Shown here: positions 31,171 to 43,251 of the stretch, one piece after another | How the letters are laid out: every line of letters starts with the position of its first letter | How positions within the stretch are numbered: the stretch's first letter is position 1 | Position numbers and translations under genes: made by a program | Origin: Pseudopyrenochaeta lycopersici | Lineage: Eukaryota > Ascomycota > Dothideomycetes > Pleosporales > Pseudopyrenochaetaceae | Reading direction: 5' to 3' | Assembly (NCBI GenBank): GCA_003313425.1 | Contig: NHZP01000055.1 | Location: 248,001 to 312,000, forward strand | Length of the DNA stretch: 64,000 bases | The notes under the pieces: model-generated | The model's input: only the letters and a program-made list of their open reading frames with translations | What the model was told of the DNA's origin: nothing | Database searches by the model: none

Positions 31171-33899
31171 TCAGCCACACAGATCCTTTGACCAGTATAG
31201 CTTCTGCTGTTGCCAGACATTCTCAAGGATTTCGAGGTCCATCTTCAGGATCGGTGAGTTGGGCGCACCTTCAGAAAGTACACCGATTGTCCGTACGAAG
31301 AGCGCGGCGAGGTTTGACTTGGTCAGCTTCGTGCCTGAAGGCAAGTAATTACGAAGTGGGGATCTGGCCACCGCAGTGAGGACCATTATATTCCCGAATT
31401 GTCTGCAGACGATTAGCTTGTACAAAAGCCGCAACTAGGTACTTACGCGTGAAGTGTGCCGAAAATATTAGTAACGACGAGTCGTTCTGTCCGAGTGCTC
31501 TTGAATTCCTCGTAGGAACTGTCCGGATCGGCACCAACACGATCAAAAGCGATCGTACTCCGAATCGCGGCGTCTATGCATTGGCAGGCAATTTCAATGA
31601 CTTGTCGCTGATCTTCCGCCAGATCCGCGGTAGCTGCTCGTGAGTTCTGCTGAGACAACGAGTCAAAGGTATGTATCGCAATCCTCAAGTATGGTCGTAG
31701 GATCATGTAGAGTCCTCCGTAGTATTTAGCGCGTAGTCGGGCGATGTTGAGGTTTGTCGCAGGGGGATCTTCGTCATTCCATGCCAACTCCAGCGATAAC
31801 AACTTTCTCCAACTTTCCAGCACATCCACATGGCATCTTGCATATTCGGCAACCTCTTTGAGATTCCTTGCATCGAAGCTCTTGTGACCGCCTAAGCTGT
31901 GTTAGCATAGCACGCAAAACTAACCTATTAGTACTTACTACCACCATACAAAGCATTATGCCACTCATTAAGAATCACTCGAAGCCAGATTTGGCTGGAA
32001 TATATCATCATCATAGAAGTTTCTTCTCCTTCTTCGAAGTCTTCTGGATACATGATATCATTCTGGTATCTAGATGCGCTGCTTGCTGGCAGGGTAGCTA
32101 ATTCGGCTCGAATGTCCCTAAGAGTTGACGGTTAGTAGACGGTGGCAGTACGGAAATGAGGCAACCAACGATTCCAGCTGCATACATGTCCAGTAGATGC
32201 GCATAATCAAGTTTAGCCTATATCGCTCTGAAGAGGACAGCGATGCCTTAATGTCCGGATAGGTCTTGCGGCGAAGTTTGTTATAGTCCCTGTCCAAAGT
32301 TATCAAATGCGGTCTAATATGAGAAAAGCAGCTGAGCTTACGGTCTAATCAAGACTTCAGTAACACGGCAAGCGGCCACGATCCAACTCCAGCTCTCCAA
32401 GACTCGACTATACTGGCTTAAGTATAAAGTAGCCAGGATCATGGCTTGCGCGTGTGCGGCTGTGTTACCACCATGCTGATACCCAAGGATGTCCGTAGCA
32501 TAGGCAAAATAGGCCATGCCCGGAAGAATTTCGATGTTACGAGGTCGATCTTCCGAAGATTCATTGTCGACGCTAGCGTTGTGGCGTGGAAAGTCTCCAG
32601 TGTAGCCCCGTGCACGCTTTGCGGTAGCGCTCGAATCGTTTTGAGGTGCGGGTAGAACTTTGCCCTTATAAGAACACACCTTTCCAAGTGCGAGGATAAG
32701 AAGTACAATGGCATTCTGAAGGGACCGCTCAATTGCGCCTCCTGGGAAGCACGGCTCGCCGAAGTGGCTGGTTGATCGTCCCCTCTTGATGCCAGGACGG
32801 CCGGGGATGGGCATAGCGTTGGCCTGTTCACTAAATTCCTCGATCATTCTGTGGATCTCTCTGGGGTCTAAGAAAGGGTGGAGGCTGTGCATGTTCTGCA
32901 TGTAAGAATCGCGCAGCTGCCCAAGAACTTGGGTATCGAAGTTGGGTCTTCCGTCCGGAGCCAAGCCGCCCTCGAATCTTGTGGACTCTTGGTATGAACT
33001 GCCGTTTATTGGGCTTGAGTTAGACTTATCCGATGGCGGATGATCCTCTTTTCCGGGTGCTGGAGAAGAGACATTAGAATAGGTGCTGCCTTCTGGGCTT
33101 CCAGGTTCTTCTCCTGCGCCCCAGATACGGAGAAGCCCTCGATTCTGCTCAACCTGCATGGCATAGTCGGAAACCTTCTGGTTTTTTTCTTTGAGGTTAT
33201 TCAAATAATCAACACCCACAATAAAAGGAAGCATTGATGACCACTCTTCCAATAGCATGTGGGCTGGCGTGGTATGATCACTCTGAAGGCCAACATTCTC
33301 GTTCGAGCCGTCGGTGCCGCTGTAGTCGCTTCTTACGCTATCGACAGATGTTGCTGGCCCTGGGGCCACAACCAGCATACCTTCTCGCTTAATTGGAGTC
33401 GACGTATTTGGCTCTCCAGAAGGAACCAATAGTAGTACCCTCTCGAGCATCTCAAAGACGTTGCTCAAAACTCCGCTCATACCGTCGACGGTCTCTTGAA
33501 TCTTCTTCATGCCTCTGTCTTGCCTACGAAGCGTTAGCATACTTCTGATTGGTGAGAATGTGTTACATACTTCTGCGGTGGGACATCCATGTATTGGCAA
33601 TCGAAATTGTTATCTCGGCAGAGCTGACATGGTCTGGCTTCGTCACATTTCTGCTTGCGCAATCGACAGTGATTGCAAGCTTGAGTCGCCCGAACCACTT
33701 TCCTTAATTGACTTCCTGGGCCTGGATCAGGAGTTGGCGCACAAGGAACGGGTTCGCCATTGAACCGAAGTGGCGGCAATGTATTCTGCGGGAACCCAAC
33801 TACTTGGCCATATGACGGTAGAGGGTGTGGTTCTGGAGGTGGGTCACCACTCTGATTATTCAAGTTGGTCGGGTACGCGAGTTCGAAAGATTGGGCCAT
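31171..33899 (-). CDS. Zn2Cys6 fungal-specific transcription factor, six exons
   Basis: Exons on the minus strand: 33899-33571, 33523-32342, 32289-32170, 32117-31939, 31891-31447, 31402-31171. The introns are 44-52 bases (33524-33570, 32290-32341, 32118-32169, 31892-31938, 31403-31446). The lengths sum to 829 codons including the stop, so the model closes in frame. Residues ~75-105 hold the DNA-binding cluster CNHCRLRKQKCDEARPCQLC. A coiled segment follows (GMKKIQETVDGMSGVLSNVF), then the middle homology region of fungal regulators (NAIVLLILALGKVCSYKGK, GMAYFAYATDILGYQHGG, RIYWTCMQLES then DIRAELATLP). It is a nuclear regulator by family. Its targets are unknown. No biosynthetic cluster surrounds it. 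Confidence 0.88.
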
Positions 33900-34246
33900 G
33901 GTATTGTCGTTTCGTGCAGGAAGGCAACTGGTGAAGAGCGGTAAGGCAAAAATGAAGGACGAAGGACGTCCTAGCCTCACTGTGGGGGTGCATATGTACT
34001 AGAGAAGAACCCTGCATTTTTGGCATCGTCTGGATCAGGATTTAGGGGCTTGGGTGGCGCAAAGTGCGCGTCTTCCTTAGCGCGGCCACCATTAGCTTTG
34101 GTGCTGAGCAATCAAGCGAATGTTTGGGGAACGCGTTCAAGGAACGAATCCATGCTAGGGATCCAGAAATGATGCCAGTTCATTGGGATTACGCTACTAT
34201 CTAGCAACTACCAGCCCCTTCCCGACTTGCAAGACGGTTCCCAGCT
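33900..34246. other. Upstream region of the Zn2Cys6 gene
   Basis: About 350 bases without a frame between the transcription-factor start and the end of the next minus-strand gene, so it is presumably the promoter region of the regulator. Confidence 0.4.
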
Positions 34247-35005
34247 TCAGCTGCTACATTTTTCATGCTTGTATTCGGCGATATCCGGCTTGAATTTTAT
34301 CCCACAGGAGCCTGCGAACCATTTTCGTGATGTCAAGGGAAGGTTAATGAGTGGAAGACCAGCTGTGAGTTCATGAAGTGGTCGTATCGTAAGCGTATAC
34401 TTGTGTTCTCCAGTGAGAAGAACCTCCTCTTCGAAAGTTTGAAGGATCCCCGTGCAGACCTTGCCATCCATTTCGTACCCCAATTCTTCGTCTAAGTTGC
34501 TGGTCAATTGGAGGCTTCGCACGGTATCTGGTCTGAACAGGTGCCGCTTCTCTCCACGCATTTCAGCCAAACAGCCACCGGCAATCTTTTTTGTTTCCTT
34601 TCGCAACGCCTGGACGGTTTTGAAGTGATCGCCATTGAATTTATCACGCAGGTAGAGGGTAGCGAGCACGGCTGTCGTTCCGAGTGGCCGCTTGTCAGGG
34701 GTGTGAACGATGTCGGTTGCATTGTCGCCATTAAGAATGCTCCACAGCTTTTCGCTAACTCCTATGCTTGGATTATAAGGCTCCTCCGTGCTGTTTTGGA
34801 AGGAAATCTTGTCTGACTTTGGCTGAACAGGGATCCACGTGGGAGTCGGAGGTTCTCGGGCTCTTTTCTTCTTAGATTGGGAGCATTGTTGTATCCACTG
34901 GGACAGAAAAACTAAGACATAAACTACAATGGCTGCATCACGTAGTGTCTCTAAGGGTAGCCGCATGGTGGGTGGTGCAGAATCATGAGAGGTAGTGGTC
35001 CACAT
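34247..35005 (-). CDS. Hypothetical membrane-anchored protein
   Basis: A 252-codon frame from ATG 35005. A second ATG at 34966 (MRLPLETLRD) would put the hydrophobic segment AAIVVYVLVFLSQWIQQC nearer the N-terminus, as a signal anchor. A basic stop-transfer stretch (SKKKRAREPP) follows, then a soluble domain (GVSEKLWSILNGDNATDIV, TTAVLATLYLRDKFNGDHF, TSRKWFAGSCGIKFKPDIAEY). No intron needed and no stops. Family not recognised. Confidence 0.55.
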   Translation of the reverse strand: MWTTTSHDSAPPTMRLPLETLRDAAIVVYVLVFLSQWIQQCSQSKKKRAREPPTPTWIPVQPKSDKISFQNSTEEPYNPSIGVSEKLWSILNGDNATDIVHTPDKRPLGTTAVLATLYLRDKFNGDHFKTVQALRKETKKIAGGCLAEMRGEKRHLFRPDTVRSLQLTSNLDEELGYEMDGKVCTGILQTFEEEVLLTGEHKYTLTIRPLHELTAGLPLINLPLTSRKWFAGSCGIKFKPDIAEYKHEKCSS

Positions 35006-35838
35006 CTAGACCTTTATCCTAATCATCTAGCTGGGTTTGACAGACCAGGCTTGATGAGGCTCTGCAGGGGCGAAAACTGCGGTGAGATTCAGCAGAGATA
35101 CTGCATAGAGTTGGAAGTAGAACAGTAAATTGGCACATCATGATCTTTGTTGAACCTAGGAATTCTGGCACAACATCGCTGAAAGCGGCGTTTAAGCGGT
35201 TCTTGCCGATCGTACACGCACAGCATGCATCTACAGAAAGGCAAGCACCCCAGCAAGCTAGATGCCCACTAAAACAGACCTGGGTCAAGACCTAGTTCAG
35301 AATCGTATTGCCGCAATGACATACCGCCAGCCTTCCAGCGGTTGTGCTTGACGGCTCTCGGTGGCGGAATGAAGCGAAAGGCAAGCGCGGATGCGGATAC
35401 CAGACCATTGACTCATTGCAAATGGGGGAACATCGATCCAACCATGTGGGCCCGACAGTCCTACGTTGCATCAGCAGGGATGGCCATACTGAAGGATGCA
35501 AGCTTCGCAAGTCAAAAAAAAGCAGAGGTTCCACTCGAACTCGTATTTTGCCGACTATGCAGTCGGCAAACTAGCCATCCCAAGCGCAGGGGCCAGGGCG
35601 CTGCTCTGCACAAGTGAATGCGGGGCTGTTCTTCCCATGCATTAGATCAACCGATAAGTAGAATGTCAAGCCAGCCGTCCAGCCCTCCTCCCTTCGCCCC
35701 ACTCAGATCGCTGATGTCCTTACAGAATGATGACAATTCACAGTGTCGAATAACGTCAATAAACACATGTTCAACGCTGCCCTTGGCCGTGGTCTCCCCA
35801 AATTCGCAATTCCCTACCAGCCATACTACAGCGAACCG
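35006..35838. other. Intergenic
   Basis: Only overlapping short frames on both strands. None has a convincing start or splice structure. Confidence 0.35.
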
Positions 35839-37319
35839 TTAATCAATCTTATCCTCCGGCTCCAAGCAAAATTTCTTATGGCCCTTCTCCTCCGGGCATA
35901 ACCATACAAGAATGTTCATTCCTTCGTGGAAGTGATGCTCGATATGTCGGAACCGCTCCTCCCAAGCCTCGATCCGTCTTTGCTGCAAATGGACCGGCTC
36001 TTTGCAAAATCCGCACCAAAAGCTCTGCTGACGATTTTTGCCAATATGACCTTCCTTCGCGATGCTATCTGAGCTCATCCCTTCGTGTTGGCAAGCATGG
36101 TTTCGAAAACCCTCCTCTTTGTAGAACATCCAAGGGCCATCCGCTCCATTTCGTAAACATGGCATGCATATCCATGACTCGAGTTGGAAATGCGCGGCGC
36201 TCTCATGGCGTCTCCAATCTGACGGGTTACGGAAGGTTTCATAGCATCTCGGGAAAGTACAACCATAGCCAATCTAATAATTAGTATTGATGCGATGTAA
36301 AGAAACTATGACTAACCTTCTTCTCCTTCTTCACATCAATAACAGCAAAGATATCCCCAAACCCCTTACCAATAAATCCTTCATCTTCCGTGGGCGCGTT
36401 AATTTCTGCCCAACAGGCTTCAAGAGAGTAGTAGCCAGTATCAAGATTCTCTTTCAAACTCTCGCGCGCATGTTCGAGACTTGGATACCCTACCCATTTA
36501 TGTGCCGAATCGCCCTTTGTACCCTTCTGAACAACTCCTTTCCAGACTAGGACGTACAAGACATCTCGTAAATTGCAGGCTCCTGCGAGGACGGGTCCGA
36601 CGTTCACTTGTGGACGGTTTACCGCACCAATGCGACTTCCGGTGATCTTATCGCCCCTGAGGTCACTCCACATCTCAGGACATGCCCGGACTCGGAGGTT
36701 TTTGAAATAGTCCAATGACAGAAGAGATGATTTGTTGCTATTGGGCATAATTTGGAAAGCTTGGTCGTATTCCCTCAGCCGAAAGAGGCCTCCTCCTACA
36801 TGCCAAATATCAGAAAACTCGATGGGCTGAGTGCTAGATGGGATCGGTTGCAGATGCTGAGGTAGGTGATATCGAAATCGATGCGCAAAGGACCGCGACA
36901 GACGCACATCAACTTCTTTGCCTGGGCCGATCCTTTCCTTCCATGTCTCAGCGAGTATTTTTTCATACCCACATAGAAGGCGAAACTGGCCTCATCCAGG
37001 TTGCAGATCTCGGCCAGAAGCAACCTGGTTTGCTACGAAAATGTTAGCTAAGAAGAGAAAAGCGGTAGTTACTCACATCCATAGTGGAGCACTTGCTCCA
37101 TGGCAAATATCGCAACTCTCCATAGATATCTTTTAGTCGCACTAGTTCCAGTTCCTGGCCTAGTAAGCACAAAGCCTGACACCTCTGTCGCGTGCTTACT
37201 CTTGTAGTAGTTGCTGTTTCTGGTACGGGTCCGGTGGATAGGGCGATAGCTAAGCAGGAATGAGTTAAGGAAGCAGGAGCCCCTGCTGGAGTCGGTGGAG
37301 GCGAAGAGAGAACATGCAT
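35839..37319 (-). CDS. C2H2-finger hypothetical protein, multi-exon
   Basis: Predicted exons: from ATG 37319 (uncertain) to 37077, 37032-36908, 36833-36317, and 36273-35839. Introns are 44, 74 and 43 bases with GTGAGT, GTGCGT and GTTAGT donors. The N-terminal part reads QTRLLLAEICNLDEASFAFY then FSDIWHVGGGLFRLREYDQA. The last exon starts with a C2H2 finger, CTFPRCYETFRNPSDWRRHESAAH (C-x4-C-x12-H-x4-H), then CMPC and a second Cys/His pattern (FWCGFCKEP ... FRHIEHHFHEGMN). Such proteins are common and uncharacterised in filamentous fungi. The first exon is ambiguous: a possible extra 40-base intron (GTAAGC...CTAG near 37160-37200) would change its frame. Confidence 0.6.
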
Positions 37320-38116
37320 GGTAATTTGAGGTAGTAAAGGTGCTGGACACCCAACGGTGGGAAGAGTGATATAATGAGCCTATGATCCTAAAGCTCGGTT
37401 ACAAGGCGGTCACGCAGTGTGTCGGTAGTGGGGATGGGGAACGACCCGATTGGAGCCAAGTCATTATCTGACAATTACATTGTAACCTAGTTAATGGTTA
37501 TGACGGCAAAGGAGCCAGCACACGAATGCATGCTGAAACCACCCTACGCGTTACTGAAATGCAAGACGCCACCATACTTAGAAGATTAGGAAAAGAAATT
37601 GTGAAATGCTAAGGCGCATGCAGTTCGACACAATGGAGCTGGGCCTTTGCTAACACTGATTGAAAAGCGAAGGAGGTGGTACGTCCACAGAAGGAAAATT
37701 AGCTGGCGGGCCAGGGCTGTTTAAGGATCAAGACTACGGCGAGCCTGCAGAACCAGCAGCCGTCTCATAGGACGGCGCATTCAAGGATGTGGAGGAACAT
37801 CGCCTGAGGCGTGGTGTGGTTAATAATAGGAAGTCCATCAATAATTTTTTCGAGATGTATAGCGAGGATGTATTCGTACACTAATGATAGAGGTGGTGGA
37901 GGTGGATTATTTGAATAAATACGAGATCGCGGTGTTATGTTCTTGCATAGGGTGGTGATCAATTGATTAAGAGAGATGGATAACTGGTAGAGGATAAATA
38001 AAAGAAGAGCATGTAAAATGTCTGCACAACGAAAGGAGCCCATAGGATATACAGCGGCTCTTATGCACTAGCCAATGAATGGAAAAGAAATTAACGCCAA
38101 AAACAAGTTGCCCTTC
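37320..38116. other. Intergenic, promoter side of the C2H2 gene
   Basis: No supported frame. A minus-strand run near 37765-38043 is AT-rich and low in complexity. Confidence 0.35.
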
Positions 38117-38722
38117 TTATTTAGAACTAATTGTGCGCAGGCAGGTGAGCGGAAGCTCTTTGCCTGACCCTAGTAAACGGCGTTCGTCTTCGTTAGGTAC
38201 AAGATCTTCAAGTTGGAGATTGTTGGTCCAAAATGAACTTACAGGCATCCAACGGCACGTCATTTGCAAGTGCGATGCTCCGTTGTAAGCATGAGAACCC
38301 ATAATATGGCTTACTCGTTTCGCGGTGTCATCGCGTCCAATAAGCGCAAGGAAACTCACCGTCGGCACAAGCTGGATTGTGTCAAAGATGGTGCGTACAA
38401 GAACCCTTCTCCCGTGAACACCTTGTGTAGTTGCGTCCACACAACCAATCCAGATTAGTTCACGGAAGTCAAAGGTATCTGCCGCCTCTGTTGACTGCTG
38501 TGTGACGTCAGGAGTTGCGTATCGAGGGAAGTGGTCCCATGGCGTGGGGTGCTGCACGAATGTCTTCTCGGAAAGGGCGGACGATTGGACACTGGCGGTG
38601 TCGCTCGACGTGGATGTTTGGCCTGTTTTCTCTGCCCATGATGCCTCCATGTCATGTTTTTCTTGATGGAAGTCGAAGCTATGTTGAAAGCGGAATGTCT
38701 CTCCGCAGATCTTGCAGTTCAT
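38117..38722 (-). CDS. Small C2H2 zinc-finger protein
   Basis: A 201-codon frame from ATG 38722 that begins directly with a finger, CKICGETFRFQHSFDFHQEKH (C-x2-C-x12-H-x4-H). A Ser/Thr-rich linker and a globular-looking second half follow (FDFRELIWIGCVDATTQG, LVRTIFDTIQLVPTVSFLALIGRDD). Potential donor sites (GTAAGC near 38310, GTAAGT near 38240) mean the 3' half may be spliced, so the end is uncertain. Nucleic-acid binding is inferred from the finger only. Confidence 0.5.
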   Translation of the reverse strand: MNCKICGETFRFQHSFDFHQEKHDMEASWAEKTGQTSTSSDTASVQSSALSEKTFVQHPTPWDHFPRYATPDVTQQSTEAADTFDFRELIWIGCVDATTQGVHGRRVLVRTIFDTIQLVPTVSFLALIGRDDTAKRVSHIMGSHAYNGASHLQMTCRWMPVSSFWTNNLQLEDLVPNEDERRLLGSGKELPLTCLRTISSK

Positions 38723-38938
38723 GGTGAACCCGGTGAGGCCGATGCATGGCCGCGCGTTTGTGTTGAGTTTGTTCTCTGGAACGCCGGCAATCGCAGCCTG
38801 AGAGTTGTCCGCTGGATTCCTGTTGACGGTGGTGTCGCTCAGCGTAGATGTTGCATCTGCTAGCCCTCCGTACTGTACGTGATTCTCTGTGTTATGTCAG
38901 CTTTCTGTGCTAAAGAGGTACAGCCAGGATCACTACGA

Positions 38939-39691
38939 CTATGCAAGCATCGTCGAGATGAGTAGGAGTAACATACGAGCTGGAAAGGGAGTTGTGCCAT
39001 TCCCAAAGGCTGATAGTCGCGTAGTCGTAGGCTGGGAGTCACCAGCACATGCCCAGTCCAAGCCGTGTTTTTTGGTTGAGGTAGTGGTAAACCAAGAAAA
39101 GATTGGTGAAAGCCATGGAAAACAGCCGTAGGGCTTTCCATACTCTTCATCCTCCTCATTCTCCTTGTCTCTCGTCATGTTTCCTAGATAAGGCTTCAGG
39201 GCGGCATTGGCACCTTCTAGGGGTAGGAACTCTTCCCAGCTATATGTCTGCGGGTACTCCAGGATCATGTTAGAATACTTCTCCGCCATGACCGCTTTGA
39301 CAAACGTGCAATCCGCCTTCCGATCAAGCCCTTCGACGGCAAGCACTCTTGGTTCCTGTGATGGTCAGATTTGAAAGAAGTGAGATAAGCCCACATACAT
39401 TCGTTGTGCATGCAGGTTCGCAAGTTTGGTCCATTCTGTTCTCGGGTACAGGCCCTTCGTGCAGGAGGGCAACCGGTGAAGGACTGACGGGGCGATAAGG
39501 CAAGGTTTGAAGGACCTCTCAGCCTGGTGGAATTGTGCATAATATATGGTGGACGTCCGCCATGCGATCGCCAGCTTGCTCATATCCTCAAGCTCAGCAA
39601 CACGCACCCCCAAAAGAAAGGTCACAGCTTCAGATCCCCCATAGTAGAGGGCAATTATGGCGAGGAGATTAAGGGAGCCCCGGAAAGGCGG
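38939..39691 (-). CDS. Hypothetical two-exon gene, start not found
   Basis: A minus-strand frame open from 39694 (RGSLNLLAIIALYYGGSEAV, RVAELEDMSKLAIAWRTS) appears joined by an intron (donor GTATGT near 39396, acceptor CACAG near 39354) to a second exon. The second exon reads RVLAVEGLDRKADCTFVKAV, EYPQTYSWEEFLPLEGANAA and PWLSPIFSWFTTTSTKKHG, and ends at 38939. No ATG begins the first piece, so a further 5' exon may exist or the gene is truncated. Hydrophobic segments occur near both ends. Family not recognised. Confidence 0.35.
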
Positions 39692-40054
39692 CACCTATCT
39701 CGTTTGACACGCGGATAACGCGAGAAAGAAAGTTCAAGACTAGTCTAGGAGTGGCAATCATCAATGTCTTGTGGTGGCGGATGAAGCGGAGTTGAGGTTT
39801 GAGCAAAGTGCGGGGCGGAAGCTATGTGGCAATCTGCTTGTTGGCGCATGATTTGTGTTGATCTAACTTTATGGGTTCTGGCCGCGATAGTTCAAACAGG
39901 GTCCTAGCCAAGTCAGGAGTTCAGTCAGCCGAAGATTGGCGCATGAAAAGGCCGCCAAGCCTTTTCGTCGTCCATCTGGACGAGGAAAAGGCTTGGCGGC
40001 GCTCCCAGTTCCTCTTGAACTCCTACCGTTCTGTATGTCCCTGTAGACACCGAA

Positions 40055-42100
40055 ATGCTGAAGATGGACCGCTCTCACTTATTCCCGCCTTGCTCACTCT
40101 ATGTCTCTCCCAAGGACTTCACTTCGCGAACAAAGAAGCTTGAAAGCGCATCGGTGAACGGCAAGCATGATCGCCATATCTATTTCATTGTTGAACAGCA
40201 GAAGCATTATTCTTCTGTCCGGATACGCATCAGCGCTTTTCAAATTGACGATTACCCAAACCAGTGGTTCTACTCTTCATCTGCGCATTACACACTCTGT
40301 TGTCCAGACGCGAAAATAGAGGACTTCCGTGATAGACTGCGCACTACAGCCCAGCAGGTCTATGCATCTTCATTCCAGTTTCAGAAGTGGGACTTTTCAA
40401 GCGATCATTGCTGGTGTGTGCCACATGTCATCAACACAGGACTAGGACTGATATATAGAAGGAAACTGGACCATTACAGACCTCCTTGTAGCGAAGCCAC
40501 CACGACCTGTTTAACCGCCACGATTGAAAGCCTTGGACGATACCTTCCACTACACAATAAACATCAGCCATACCCTACCATTACGTCTAAAATCATAACT
40601 CAAGATGCGGGAAACAGAGACAAGAAGTGTATAGAAGCACTCGATCGGTATAATGAGCTGGTGAAGAAGTCTCGTACCTCGGGACCGTCCACACCCAACG
40701 AGAACCATTTTCATCCCTCAGAACAACCAAATCACAACGACACCAACTGCTATGCCTCACAACCTACAAGCGATACTTATGACTACGAGAACAAATACAC
40801 TATACACACAAACTCAGCAGATGCGATCACTTTAGCTAAGAATGTTGTAGAGAATGAAGAGGCTGTCGCAAAACTTCTTCGTCTCGAAAGTCACGCAATA
40901 CGGATAAGTAACATTTGTAAATATCTTTCGACATGCATCTTACGTCTCTATAGCGAGGAACTGGAGCTTGGCCCAAAGAAGAGGCAGGCGAAGGTAAGTG
41001 TGCTTTGTCGTTGGTTTCGATGCCCTAACATCTACCTAGTTTATGATATTGATGGAAGAGAATGGCGTCTCTACTAGTCAAACTGAATGTACTCGGCGGG
41101 AGAGGGAAGCGCAAATAATAAACAGGATCCTAGCGTCACTTCCCATCCTTACTAAAGACCATCTGGCATTACTATCCCGTAAGATCAACTCGGCCTTTGA
41201 AGCTGTAAGTTAACACAATGCAGAGGATTTGATATACACACAAATCAGAGCGGTAGCGCGAGGGAAAACGGAAGACAGAGAACGTTTCATCGCTATCGTA
41301 GCGAAAAAAATCTTTCAGTCCTGTGAGAGTACCGCTGAGAGCAACATTAATATGCTTGAGATATTCCAAGAACGATTCCCAAAGCTCAGGTCAGTCTTCC
41401 CTCCGTTTGCATGATCGTTTCTGACAAGACAAGTGAAAAAGATATTATTGGAGCTATCTGCTTCAAGGCTGTCTCATTCTCATCAACTCCACCCACTGCG
41501 CTCGATAGCCCTATGGTTGATGATTCCAGGATTACTGAGGACCTCACTGCAACCTCAAATGAACAAGCTACCCAACTCGCGTCTGCAGGCGGGTGTGGGG
41601 ACGATGCCATGGATGACAACCGCGCGGCGACCGTTCTTCAATCAATGCAACAAAGCTCTTCCTCCCAACCAATAACTCCAGAACCAATTCTTGGTGAAGC
41701 AAGAGGGAGGAAGAGGCAGAGGACTGACGACAGGGGTAAGTTCCAAGGTTCTCAATGACACATCAAGGTATGAGTAGCTGATAAAGTAATGGCAGGAGAC
41801 AATCGGGCTTCGTGTCATGGTAGTGTGAGACAGAATTCTTCAATGGGCGCGTTCGGTCATTTTCAACGAGATCCAAGTCCAACCACTCTGTGGTTGCCAC
41901 GTATGCAGAGCACCAACAATATGAGCGCGTTGGATACGGCTAGCGTTGACACAACATACTCGACGTCAGAGAGGGGGGAGAACGATGTGGTAACCCCACC
42001 GTCTGCTATGATAAATTGGGGTAACGGAGGAACTGATGACTGGAATCTACAAAACTTTCTCACTTATAGCGGCGATATGGGAACTGGTATTAAACCGTAA
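40055..42100 (+). CDS. Hypothetical four-exon gene with an internal TAA
   Basis: Predicted exons: 40055-40993, 41040-41389, 41434-41735, 41796-42100. Introns are 46, 44 and 60 bases, and the total is 632 codons, in frame throughout. Exon 1 starts MLKMDRSHLFPP and contains HIYFIVEQQKHYSSVRIRIS and a helical tail (AVAKLLRLESHAIRISNICK). Exon 2 continues REREAQIINRILASLPILTKD. Exon 3 is Ser/Thr-rich with a basic GRKRQRTDDR that may be a nuclear signal. One in-frame TAA at 41211-41213 interrupts exon 2. No intron of normal size removes it, so this allele may be truncated at ~370 residues. It resembles no family I know. Confidence 0.5.
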
Positions 42101-42623
42101 GGAATCCCTGCTGGCTCTGTCCTGTAATACAGAAGTTCTGGGACTACTGCAGCAATGCCACAATCCCATTCCATGACATCGCTTTTAGCTTTAAGGTCCT
42201 TCCGTATTTCGAGTACTGGTTCTTTGCAGTCATCGGGGGCGCAGGATAGTAACAAGGCACAATACCCTGGTGGCACTTGCGCCCAGCCGTTATGAAGACA
42301 CTCCAGCGTAGGCTGAGGAAATGTATCGACCTCCTTTATGGTCGCGTTTGCGCTTTCCTTGACGGCGAGCCTGATCTGCGGTGCCTTCGATATTAGCAAG
42401 GTTGCAAATCTAGCCTTAGACCTGTACATACTATCTCTTTAAGATCTAGGAGTACGTTCTGGAATTCTTTATAGCATTTTTGCCCGGGAGTATATTTGAA
42501 CCATCGCATCCGTTCGTCCGCGGTTTGGATTTGCTCGACGTTTGATGCCGGTAGCAGGAGGGCAAGTTTACGAGCTCCTGCCTGTATGGCTGGCGTCGGT
42601 TTGACGATTACACAACGAGACAT
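42064..42623 (-). CDS. Hypothetical two-exon protein
   Basis: ATG 42623 (MSRCVIVKPTPAIQAGARKL) opens exon 1, and an intron at 42385-42431 (GTATGT, TGCTAAT branch, 47 bases) leads in phase to APQIRLAVKESANATIKEVD and a C-terminal stop at 42064. The product is about 170 residues. The frame is open upstream of the ATG (HVTNAYNLLDTHATLLLASF), so an upstream exon is possible. The 3' end overlaps that of the convergent gene ending at 42100 by 37 bases. Family not recognised. Confidence 0.5.
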
Positions 42624-42698
42624 CGCTATTATGAAGGAGGCAAGGAGAAGTGTAGCATGCGTATCGAGAAGGTTGTATGCGTTGGTCACATGCTGCAA

Positions 42699-43251
42699 AA
42701 ACTAGTCTCGGATTGTTAGCCTATCGTCACAATGCAGCGGAAAAACAATCTTCCGCTGCCGAAAACTTAATTAGGTAGTTAACTTACCGACTAGATATAC
42801 ATGATACGAACTACTTCGTACTAATTCAAGCTTTCATGCAAAGGACGCTTGTATACAACATCATGAAGCCTTTTGACCTCCTTGTCTTCTTTATGCTCTA
42901 CAGTTATGATTGCTGAAGGCGGTACGTCATGGTGCTGCGTGCAGGTGAAAGTCACGCGATCGTTGTTGTTCGCGTCAGATGTCGTGATGCATTGGCAGCG
43001 TTGCCTGGAACAGTGGCATTTGTTTCATTCCCAGCCGTGACTAGTATGTCCTAGACCTCAATAAATGATATTGCGATCTCGACGATGTGAGGAGAAGTGG
43101 TAGCAAGAGACAACGAGGATATATGGGTCACGTATCGCGAAGGCTAGCCTCATCACCAGATTGAGAGCAGCGGAAGTTGATGTGTTGCTGCTATACATTA
43201 AGTCCTGATTGGTTCGAATCTATCGATACATTCAACTATCTACTATACCAT
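42699..43251. other. Intergenic
   Basis: No supported gene or repeat. Confidence 0.35.

Noticed and set aside
32314..32341. A 28-base intron 2 in the Zn2Cys6 gene
   Set aside because: Too short. The acceptor at 32290 gives a 52-base intron and keeps the frame.
41205..41225. A 21-base intron removing the TAA at 41211
   Set aside because: It has GT and AG ends but is far shorter than the 43-base minimum seen elsewhere in this window.
43190..43230. tRNA-like GGTTCGAATC box
   Set aside because: No matching A-box or foldable cloverleaf in the surrounding 80 bases.
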